The notes under the pieces: generated by a model
What the model was told of the DNA's origin: nothing
Seen by the model: only the letters and a program-made list of their open reading frames with translations
Database searches by the model: none
Part shown: one piece after another, positions 25,672 to 33,021 of the stretch
Position numbering within the stretch: position 1 is the first letter of the stretch
How the letters are laid out: every line of letters starts with the position of its first letter
NCBI GenBank assembly: GCA_964451325.1
Contig: CAYVHO010000005.1
Coordinates: 124,001-188,000, forward strand
Source: JAADHI01 sp964451325
GTDB lineage: Bacteria > Nitrospirota > Nitrospiria > SBBL01 > JAADHI01
DNA: 64,000 bases
Direction: 5' to 3'
Translations under genes and position numbers: made by a program

Positions 25672-28533
25672 ATGGCACTTAATGTCAAGGTATTGGAAGA
25701 CAGTTTTGCGTTGCTCGCACCGCAGGGAGATGCGCTCGTTGCGCGATTTTATGAACGGCTTTTTGAAAAATATCCGCAAGTCAAACCCATGTTTAGTGGG
25801 ACAACGCCAAAAAAACAACAAAAGATGCTCTTAGGTGCGCTGGTATTGGTGGTTGAAAATTTGAGTCGACCGGAAACTTTGGTAAAAGCTTTGCGTGCAA
25901 TGGGTGAACGTCATCTGGATTACGGAGCGGAAGCCGGACATTATGATGCCGTAAAAGAAAATATGTTGGTTGTGCTCGCTGAGTTTGCCGGAGAGGCCTG
26001 GACAGCCAAGGTCAAAAAGGCATGGAGCGATGCACTGGATACGATTCAAACCGTCATGTTAGAGGGAGCGAGCATGGCGCAAAAAAGTAAGAAAGTTCAG
26101 GGGAAAGCCAAAAAAACACAAAAAGGAAGAAAACAAAAAGGGGAGGAAGGCGCAATGGCAGATAAGAAGGGTTCTTCAGATAGAGGATCAAAGATGGGTG
26201 ATCTTTCAGCAAAAGTCGATGCGATCAATAAATCACAGGCCATGATTGAATTTAATCTAGATGGAACCATTATCACGGCGAATGACAACTTCTTGAATAC
26301 CGTGGGATATACCTTGAATGAGGTGCAGGGTGAGCATCACCGCATGTTTTGCGAAAAAAGCTATGCCTCAAGCCCGGCTTATACCCAGTTTTGGGAAAAG
26401 TTGAACAAAGGTGAGTTTGATTCCGGAACCTATAAACGGCTTGGCAAGGGAGGCAAAGAAGTCTGGATCAATGCCTCCTACAACCCGATTATGGATGCCG
26501 ATGGCAAAGTCTGCAAAGTGGTGAAATTTGCGACGAATGTGACGGAAGAAAAAAACAAAATGGCGGAATTTGAAGGCAAATTGGAGGCCATCAATAAGTC
26601 TCAGGCGGCCATTGAATTTAATATGGATGGCACCATCATTACGGCCAATGACAATTTTCTTGGTGCGATAGGGTATCGCTTGGAAGAAGTTGAAGGCAAA
26701 CATCACCGCATCTTTTGTCAGCCGGAATATGCCAACAGTCCGGCCTATGCGGCTTTCTGGGAAAAGCTGAATCGGGGTGAGTTTGACTCGGGCGAATATC
26801 TGCGTATTGGCAAAGGGGGTAAAGAAATATGGATCAATGCCTCCTACAATCCCATCTTTAATGCGGATGGCAAGGTTTACAAAGTCGTGAAATTTGCTAC
26901 CGACATCACCGCTGAAAAAATGAAAGCCGTCGAGTCCGCGCGTCTTAAAATGTCGCTGGATGTTGCAGGCACAAACATTATGCTCTGTGATCGTGATTAT
27001 AAAATCATCTATTCAAATAATTCTTCTACAAATACCTTACGGGGTTTGTTACCAGAGTTACAAAAAGCCTTCCCTGGCTTTCAGTTGGAGAAGGTGATTG
27101 GGTCGAGCATCGATGGGTTTCATAAAGATCCTTCGCATCAGCGTCGTATGTTGGATGATCCAAAAAATTTTCCACATCGAGCCGAGATCCAATTTGGGGA
27201 GGTGAAGTTGGATCTTACTGTGAATGCCATTATGTCAGAAGAGGGAGAATACATTGGAAATGTTGTCGAATGGGTCGATGTGACCAATCAGAAAATGGCT
27301 GAAAGCGAAGTGGCCCGTTTGATTTCTGCCGCCTCGGAAGGACAGCTTTCTGAACGCATTGATGCCTCAATTTTTAGCGGATTTTTAAAGACCCTGGCAG
27401 AAGGCATCAATAGCATGTTGGCAGCGGTTGAGACCCCCATGACAGAAGCCAAAGAAGTTTTAAGTCTGCTCTCAGAAGGCGATTTAAGAACCCCGATGTC
27501 TGGAGAGTATGAAGGTGCTTTTCATGAGATGAAGGAGAGTCTCAATAAAGCGATCGCTCAACTGAGTCAGACCCTAACCGCCGTGGCCGAAGGCTCAGAC
27601 CTGGTAACCAATGGCATCAATGAGATCAGCAAGGGTAACGAAGACCTGTCACAAAGAACGGCAGAACAGGCGAGTGCCTTGGAAGAAACCTCTTCTTCTA
27701 TGGAAGAGATGACTTCAACCGTCAAACAAAATGCCGACAATGCCGCGCAAGCCAATCAACTGGCCATTGCCGCACGCGAAGTGGCCGAAAAAGGCGGTCG
27801 TGTCACGGCGGAAACTTCCGAAGCGATGCTTGCGGTGAACAAGAGTAGTAAAAAAATCGTGGACATCATTTCCGTGATTGACGAGATTGCCTTTCAAACC
27901 AACTTGCTGGCCTTAAATGCCGCCGTTGAGGCGGCCCGTGCGGGTGAACATGGACGGGGTTTTGCCGTCGTAGCGGCTGAAGTTCGAAACCTTGCACAAC
28001 GTTCGGCCACGGCGGCAAAAGAGATTAAGGCCTTGATCAATGAGTCCGTGCAGCAGGTGACCGACAGCACCGCTTTGGTGGATCAGTCGGGTAAAACACT
28101 TGAAGAGATCGTCGAATCCGTCAAACGGGTAACCGATGTGATTGGTGAGATCAGTGCCGCTTCAGCGGAGCAGACGACCGGGATCGAAGAAGTCAACAAA
28201 GCCATTATGCAAATGGACGAAACGACCCAGCAAAATGCCGCCCTGGTTGAAGAAGCGACCTCGGCCAGTCAGTCCATTAAAGATCAGGCCGAAGACTTGG
28301 TCGAGCAGGTTGAGTTTTTTCAGCTCGAGGGCAAAGAGGCCGGACAACGTGCGAGTCGGGCCGTCAAAGAAGCGAAGCGGGAAATGGCCCCCTCAAAAAG
28401 TCAGAGGCCGAGCACTGGGACAAGCCGTCGCTCAGGTACTTTGCCAAAACCCAAGCTGAGACAGGCTGTGGGCGCAAATGGGAGTGGCGTGACAAAAAGC
28501 GTGGGTTCCGAAGAAGATTTCGAGGAGTTTTAG
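25672..28533 (+). CDS. Soluble globin-PAS-PAS-PAS-HAMP chemoreceptor
   Basis: A 953-residue cytoplasmic chemoreceptor with no membrane segment. Residues 1-132 form a bacterial single-domain globin, with likely distal Tyr27, Phe41 (VKPMF) and proximal His81 (ERHLDYGAEAGHYDAV), resembling Vitreoscilla haemoglobin. A Lys-rich linker (about 133-180) follows. Two near-duplicate PAS domains span 183-303 and 304-425, and a third PAS-like domain 425-540. HAMP-like repeats (about 545-650) lead to an MCP hairpin (tip near 742-790, NLLALNAAVEAARAG) and an acidic tail ending DFEEF. It likely senses oxygen, NO or redox state; ligands are inferred. It sits between cheW and cheR of its own cluster. An in-frame internal ATG at 26155 has an excellent ribosome site. 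Confidence 0.92.
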   Translation: MALNVKVLEDSFALLAPQGDALVARFYERLFEKYPQVKPMFSGTTPKKQQKMLLGALVLVVENLSRPETLVKALRAMGERHLDYGAEAGHYDAVKENMLVVLAEFAGEAWTAKVKKAWSDALDTIQTVMLEGASMAQKSKKVQGKAKKTQKGRKQKGEEGAMADKKGSSDRGSKMGDLSAKVDAINKSQAMIEFNLDGTIITANDNFLNTVGYTLNEVQGEHHRMFCEKSYASSPAYTQFWEKLNKGEFDSGTYKRLGKGGKEVWINASYNPIMDADGKVCKVVKFATNVTEEKNKMAEFEGKLEAINKSQAAIEFNMDGTIITANDNFLGAIGYRLEEVEGKHHRIFCQPEYANSPAYAAFWEKLNRGEFDSGEYLRIGKGGKEIWINASYNPIFNADGKVYKVVKFATDITAEKMKAVESARLKMSLDVAGTNIMLCDRDYKIIYSNNSSTNTLRGLLPELQKAFPGFQLEKVIGSSIDGFHKDPSHQRRMLDDPKNFPHRAEIQFGEVKLDLTVNAIMSEEGEYIGNVVEWVDVTNQKMAESEVARLISAASEGQLSERIDASIFSGFLKTLAEGINSMLAAVETPMTEAKEVLSLLSEGDLRTPMSGEYEGAFHEMKESLNKAIAQLSQTLTAVAEGSDLVTNGINEISKGNEDLSQRTAEQASALEETSSSMEEMTSTVKQNADNAAQANQLAIAAREVAEKGGRVTAETSEAMLAVNKSSKKIVDIISVIDEIAFQTNLLALNAAVEAARAGEHGRGFAVVAAEVRNLAQRSATAAKEIKALINESVQQVTDSTALVDQSGKTLEEIVESVKRVTDVIGEISAASAEQTTGIEEVNKAIMQMDETTQQNAALVEEATSASQSIKDQAEDLVEQVEFFQLEGKEAGQRASRAVKEAKREMAPSKSQRPSTGTSRRSGTLPKPKLRQAVGANGSGVTKSVGSEEDFEEF
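26141..26157 (+). promoter_or_regulatory. Internal ribosome site and in-frame ATG inside the globin receptor gene
   Basis: GGGAGGAAGGCGCAATG places a strong Shine-Dalgarno 5-8 bases before ATG 26155, which is codon 162 in frame. Translation from here would give a 792-residue receptor without the globin domain, beginning just before the first PAS domain. Confidence 0.55.
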
Positions 28534-28544
28534 TACAGAAAAAA

Positions 28545-28589
28545 GCACATCGTCTGGGGTGGATCGAAGACTCACCCCAGACGATGTGC
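28545..28589. other. Perfect 17-bp-stem hairpin between the receptor gene and cheR
   Basis: The arms 28545-28561 and 28573-28589 are perfectly complementary around an 11-base loop. Sequence after the 3' arm is GATTCTTTG, with no T-run, so it is not a standard terminator on the plus strand. On the minus strand it is followed by TTTTTTCTGTA and could terminate antisense transcription. It may also act as an RNA-stability or attenuation element inside the operon. Confidence 0.65.
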
Positions 28590-28637
28590 GATTCTTTGAA
28601 TATACGGACATTCAATTAAAACAGGAGGTTTTGAGGC

Positions 28638-29486
28638 ATGGGTATGGCTTTATCCAGTACAACACATTATTCGATTACGGATGAAGAGTTTTTGCAATTT
28701 AAAAACCTGCTCTATGACGAGAGTGGGATTACTTTAAGCGAACACAAAAAAACACTCTTGGTCTCACGATTGACAAAACGTTTACGAAAGTTAGGGCTAA
28801 AATCATTTGGTGCGTATTACGACTATGTGGTGCATGGGGTGAGTGGTGGAGAAGAGTTTGTTCAGATGTTGGACTTGCTTTCCACCAATAAAACCGACTT
28901 TTTTCGTGAGCCAAAACATTTTGATTTTTTAGCAAAAACCATTATGCCGGAGCTTGCGTCTCAGCGAAAAATCCGGATCTGGTCTTCGGCCTGTTCTTCA
29001 GGGGAAGAGCCTTATTCCATTTCCATCACGGTTTGTGAAGCCATGGGGTCTAAGAAGTGGGATTGCAAAATACTGGCTTCCGATCTTTCGACCCGTGTAC
29101 TGGCCCATGCCGCCAATGGTATTTATGAAAAAGACCGCGTCAAAGACTTGGACAGCGCCCGTCTGCATCGCTTTTTTCTAAAAGGGAAAAAGGGCGATAA
29201 GGTGAGGGCTAAAAAAGAAATTGCACAAATGATTGCTTTTAAACGCATCAATCTCATGAATGACGAGTATCCCATTAAAACACAGCTTGACCTCATTTTT
29301 TGTCGGAATGTGATGATCTATTTTGACAAAGAAACACAAGAGCGTTTGGTCAATAACTTTTACCGTTATTTAAAACCCAATGGCTATCTGTTTATCGGAC
29401 ATTCGGAAAGTTTGCAATGGCTGGATACGCCTTTTGTTTCCATTGCCCCGACGATCTATCAAAAAAAGGAAGCCGATGAAGGCTGA
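28638..29486 (+). CDS. cheR: Chemotaxis methyltransferase CheR (cluster 1)
   Basis: CheR methylates glutamates on chemoreceptors using S-adenosylmethionine. The 282-residue protein has the helical N-terminal domain (EEFLQFKNLLYDESGITLSE), the TTNKT-like signature (LLSTNKTDFFREPKHF), the SAM-binding IWSSACSSGEEPYSI and LDLIFCRNVMIYFD. AACAGGAGG upstream supports the start. Its 3' end overlaps cheD by 11 bp. The adjacent globin receptor, ending DFEEF, is a likely substrate. Confidence 0.96.
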   Translation: MGMALSSTTHYSITDEEFLQFKNLLYDESGITLSEHKKTLLVSRLTKRLRKLGLKSFGAYYDYVVHGVSGGEEFVQMLDLLSTNKTDFFREPKHFDFLAKTIMPELASQRKIRIWSSACSSGEEPYSISITVCEAMGSKKWDCKILASDLSTRVLAHAANGIYEKDRVKDLDSARLHRFFLKGKKGDKVRAKKEIAQMIAFKRINLMNDEYPIKTQLDLIFCRNVMIYFDKETQERLVNNFYRYLKPNGYLFIGHSESLQWLDTPFVSIAPTIYQKKEADEG

Positions 29487-30093
29487 TCTACAAGACGATA
29501 CTTTTTCTCATATCCGCCTGATTTCTGACGGACGTTTTCCCCACAAAGTTGCACAAGTTTTGCCGGGGGATTTTTACGCGAGCAAGGCCCCTATGGTGGT
29601 ATATACCGTATTAGGTTCATGTATTTCGGCTTGTATTCTTGATCCGGTTTCAAAGGTTGGTGGCATGAATCATTTCATGCTTCCTGCACCCAAAGGGGAT
29701 GGCCGTCATGATTCCTGGGGTGAGTCTGCACGTTATGGGTCTTACGCGATGGAAATGTTGATCAATACCATTATGAAGCTGGGGGGATGTAAAGACCGTC
29801 TTGAAGTCAAAATATTTGGTGGGGCAAAACTTTTTGAGTCCAGTCGTAATGTTGGGGAAAACAATATCGAATGGGCGATCAATTACATTGAAACGGAAGG
29901 TTTAAATTTACTCAAACAAGATACAGGCGATCTCTATCCCCGGAAAATCTATTATTTCACGGAAACAGGACGTGTTTTGATGAAAAAGATCAAACGCATG
30001 AGAAATTCGACCTTGAGGGATAGAGAAACAGAATATGCCAAAGAGATTAACAAAAAGAAAGAAACACCTGTAGACGATATTACATTATTTTAA
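29476..30093 (+). CDS. cheD: Chemoreceptor glutamine deamidase CheD
   Basis: CheD deamidates receptor glutamines and can be regulated by CheC-type phosphatases. The 205-residue protein has the catalytic Cys in VLGSCISACILD and the His in GGMNHFMLP. A longer frame exists upstream, but the ATG at 29476 has GGAAG just before it and matches the family N-terminus. The C-terminus ends DDITLF, a tail similar to the DIELF end of the receptor-like protein at 21318. No cheC or cheX is present nearby. Confidence 0.95.
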   Translation: MKADLQDDTFSHIRLISDGRFPHKVAQVLPGDFYASKAPMVVYTVLGSCISACILDPVSKVGGMNHFMLPAPKGDGRHDSWGESARYGSYAMEMLINTIMKLGGCKDRLEVKIFGGAKLFESSRNVGENNIEWAINYIETEGLNLLKQDTGDLYPRKIYYFTETGRVLMKKIKRMRNSTLRDRETEYAKEINKKKETPVDDITLF

Positions 30094-30134
30094 GCCTTTA
30101 GATTCATAGGGAGCAAGAGGGGAGATTTCGAGTC

Positions 30135-31181
30135 ATGAAAAAGGTACGGGTTTTAATCGTAGATGATTCTGCACTTATACGACAGCTTTTAACAACTTTA
30201 CTTTCTTCAGATCCTGGGATCGAAGTCATTGGTACTGCGGCAGACCCCTATATTGCGCGTGACAAGATCAAACAGCTCGACCCGGATGTCTTGACCTTGG
30301 ATGTCGAAATGCCACGGATGGATGGTTTGACCTTCCTTGAAAAGTTGATGAAGGGGCATCCCATGCCCGTGGTTATGGTGAGTACACTAACGGAAGCGGG
30401 CTGCGAAACAACCCTACGGGCTTTGGAGTTGGGTGCGGTGGACTTTTTTACCAAACCCAAGTTTGACATGAAAGAAGGCATGAAGGCCGAAGCTGCCTTG
30501 CTGACAGAATTGGTCAAGGCCGCAGCACAGGCCAAGGTGAAAGCCTTGAAAAAAGGATCTTCAGAAAATAAATCAATGCCGACGCTTCTTTCAAGTGCGA
30601 TGGCAAAAACGACCGATACGATTATCGCGATTGGCGCATCAACCGGGGGAACCGAAGCGCTGCGCGATTTATTGACCACTTTGCCCCCGGATACGCCGCC
30701 AATTATCATCACACAGCATATGCCTGAAAAATTTACAAAGCTCTTTGCAGATCGCCTCAATACGCAGTGCAAAATGACCGTTAAAGAAGCCGCCGACGGC
30801 GATGCCGTCATTACGGGTCGTGCTTTGATTGCACCAGGGAGTTACCACATGGCTTTGACCCGTAGTGGTGCACGCTATCAGGTCGTGCTCAATCAAGACC
30901 CGCCTGTTAATCGCCATCGTCCTTCTGTGGACGTGCTCTTTGATTCTGTTGCGACCACGGCCGGGAAAAATGCCTTGGGTATTATTTTAACCGGTATGGG
31001 AAATGACGGCGCTGCAGGGATGCTTAAGATGAAGAAGGCAGGGGCCTTCACCATTGCAGAAGATGAGAGTAGCTGTGTTGTTTTTGGCATGCCAAAAAAG
31101 GCGATTGAAGCTGGGGGCGTGGATGAAATTGTCCCCTTAAATCAGGTTGCGGCGACGATGTTTAAACAACTTAACCGATAA
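30135..31181 (+). CDS. cheB: Chemotaxis methylesterase CheB (cluster 1)
   Basis: CheB removes methyl groups from receptors when phosphorylated by CheA. The 348-residue protein has an N-terminal receiver (VDDSALIRQLL; acceptor Asp in LTLDVEMPRMDG; Lys in TKPK) and a C-terminal esterase domain. The esterase shows the Ser in GASTGGTEALR, the His in IITQHMPEKF and the Asp in LTGMGNDGAAGM. It follows cheR and cheD, giving a complete adaptation set for cluster 1. Confidence 0.96.
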   Translation: MKKVRVLIVDDSALIRQLLTTLLSSDPGIEVIGTAADPYIARDKIKQLDPDVLTLDVEMPRMDGLTFLEKLMKGHPMPVVMVSTLTEAGCETTLRALELGAVDFFTKPKFDMKEGMKAEAALLTELVKAAAQAKVKALKKGSSENKSMPTLLSSAMAKTTDTIIAIGASTGGTEALRDLLTTLPPDTPPIIITQHMPEKFTKLFADRLNTQCKMTVKEAADGDAVITGRALIAPGSYHMALTRSGARYQVVLNQDPPVNRHRPSVDVLFDSVATTAGKNALGIILTGMGNDGAAGMLKMKKAGAFTIAEDESSCVVFGMPKKAIEAGGVDEIVPLNQVAATMFKQLNR

Positions 31182-31196
31182 GAACAGGAGAGAGAG

Positions 31197-31508
31197 ATGG
31201 CATTAAATGTAGAAGTAAAAGACCACAATGGACGATTGCGTTTGGCGATGTCAGGTCGCTTTGATTTTAACTCCAATCGTGATTTTAGAAAGGCCTACGA
31301 AAATGGCATGGAACGTTATGCCACGGGACCCATTGAGCTTGATTTTAACGGCGTGGACTATATGGACAGTTCAGCCCTGGGCATGTTGCTTCTATTTAAA
31401 GAACGTGCAGAAGAGTTCGATCGTTCTATTTCTCTGATCAACTGCCAAGAATCGGTGCTTGAAATTTTGGATGTTGTGAATTTTGGCAAGTTATTCTCAA
31501 TCAAATGA
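31197..31508 (+). CDS. STAS-domain anti-sigma factor antagonist-like protein
   Basis: A single STAS domain of 103 residues. Proteins of this family (SpoIIAA, RsbV, HsbA) are switched by phosphorylation of a conserved Ser or Thr. Here the site is within GVDYMDSSALGMLLLF. An adjacent gene encodes a SpoIIE-type phosphatase with an ATPase domain, so the two likely form a partner-switching pair. GAGAGAGATG lies at the start. The target, whether an anti-sigma factor or a cyclase, is not visible in the window. Confidence 0.92.
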   Translation: MALNVEVKDHNGRLRLAMSGRFDFNSNRDFRKAYENGMERYATGPIELDFNGVDYMDSSALGMLLLFKERAEEFDRSISLINCQESVLEILDVVNFGKLFSIK

Positions 31509-31559
31509 GGAATCTGGAAAAATGTCATCTCACGAGACACAAAAAATGGAATACATAAT

Positions 31560-32879
31560 ATGAGCCCAGCAAAGGTCCAAGCTTTTGAAGCAGAAGAAAT
31601 AAAGACCGAAAAAACCATGAGTCTTGCCCGCTATGTGATGGGTCGGATGGTGAGAAAAGTCAATGTAGACGAAGATCTGCTTCAACATTGGGTGCTTCCG
31701 GCGGAAGATTTTTCCGGTGATGTCGTCGCGGCTTCAATGACTGCCGGAGATCGTGTGCATCTCATGTTGGCCGATGGTACGGGGCACGGTATTTCGGCGG
31801 CGCTTTGTATGATGCCCGTTTCTGAGATCTTTTATGCAATGAGTGGAAAAGGGTTTCCAATTGCCAGCATTGCCAGGGAGTTGAATAAAAAAATGGTGTC
31901 ACTCTTGCCCGTTGACCGTTTTGTGGCAGCGACATTGGCCTCGATTGATTGGTCGAATAAAACGATTGAGGTTTGGAATGGGGGGGGGCCTGCCGCATTT
32001 TTTGTCAATGAGGCCGGAGAAAGAATTCAAACCTGGAAATCAAAAAACCTTCCGATTGGTGTGCTGAGCGACAAAGATTTTGATGATAAGGTGGATATTT
32101 TTCAATGGGAGCAAAGCGGACAGTTTTTTATGTATTCCGATGGTCTGACCGAAGCCCGGAATCCAGTCGATGAATTATTTGGCTGCGAACGCATGTATCA
32201 GATCCTTTTAGAGGCGGATACAAGCTCCCGCTTTGAACATCTGAAAAAGGCCTTGATGGCGCATATTGATATGCCGGTTTCGGATGATGACGTCTCTGTC
32301 CTTGCAGCTAATTGCAAGTCAGATTTTAAGGGTTCGGTCGAGCTGGAAGCCAAAACAAAACCTAATCACGCCACCATAAAGGGCCCCGGTGCTTGGAAAC
32401 TTGAACTGACATTAGATGCAGCAGATATTCAAGAAGTTGACCTCTTGCCTATTTTACTCACTTGGCTAAAACAGTGCGGTATTTCTCAAAAAAACAGCCA
32501 GCGTCTGTTTTTGATTTTAACCGAGCTTTATAACAACGCTGTGGATCATGGTCTCCTGGGTCTTGATTCAAAGTTGAAAACCTCATCCGAAGGGTTTGAA
32601 GGCTACCTGAAGAAACGCAGTGAGCGGCTTTCAATGCTTCAAGAAGCTTCTATTGAAATTTATTTGGAACGCATCAAAAATAAAACAGAAGACTATCTCT
32701 TTTTCAAAATCAAGGACAGTGGGCCTGGTTTTGATTTTATTCAACATTTTCGGGGACAGATGGTTTGTGTCGATTCACTCTCTGGACGTGGAATCACATT
32801 GGTGAATTCTCTGACACGGAGAATGACCTATTTGGCCTCTGGTAATGAAGTGGAAGTTGAGTATCTTTTGAGTGAATAA
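31560..32879 (+). CDS. SpoIIE/PP2C phosphatase fused to HATPase (anti-sigma kinase-like) domain
   Basis: A 439-residue soluble signalling protein. The N-terminal SpoIIE domain has metal-binding motifs FSGDVVAASM, LMLADGTGHGISAALCM and FFMYSDGLTEARN. The C-terminal domain (about 290-439) is a GHKL ATPase like SpoIIAB/RsbW, with LTELYNNAVDHGLLGL, KIKDSGPGFDF and SGRGITLVNSL. This layout resembles HsbR-type proteins without a receiver. It probably both phosphorylates and dephosphorylates the STAS protein encoded 51 bp upstream. A run of nine G at 31980-31988 lies inside the gene. It links chemotaxis clusters 1 and 2 physically; a signalling link is inferred. Confidence 0.92.
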   Translation: MSPAKVQAFEAEEIKTEKTMSLARYVMGRMVRKVNVDEDLLQHWVLPAEDFSGDVVAASMTAGDRVHLMLADGTGHGISAALCMMPVSEIFYAMSGKGFPIASIARELNKKMVSLLPVDRFVAATLASIDWSNKTIEVWNGGGPAAFFVNEAGERIQTWKSKNLPIGVLSDKDFDDKVDIFQWEQSGQFFMYSDGLTEARNPVDELFGCERMYQILLEADTSSRFEHLKKALMAHIDMPVSDDDVSVLAANCKSDFKGSVELEAKTKPNHATIKGPGAWKLELTLDAADIQEVDLLPILLTWLKQCGISQKNSQRLFLILTELYNNAVDHGLLGLDSKLKTSSEGFEGYLKKRSERLSMLQEASIEIYLERIKNKTEDYLFFKIKDSGPGFDFIQHFRGQMVCVDSLSGRGITLVNSLTRRMTYLASGNEVEVEYLLSE

Positions 32880-33021
32880 AGCAATGAAGGATCATCGACG
32901 AAGGTGTGGATATGAAGGATATATTTTTCAATTCCAAGGTTCTAAAGTTTTCGAGCAATTCTGCCGATGAGATGAGTGTCGTGGGGAATTGACTGATCAT
33001 TAAATAAAAAAGAGGTTCACA

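Noticed and set aside
29380..29475. N-terminal extension of cheD
   Set aside because: It overlaps cheR by more than 100 bp; the ATG at 29476 has a good ribosome site and matches the family N-terminus.
32912..32992. 26-codon ORF (MKDIFFNSKVLKF...) before the second cheA
   Set aside because: It has only a weak ribosome site (AAGGTG), no recognisable family and no overlap-type coupling, so I do not list it as a gene.
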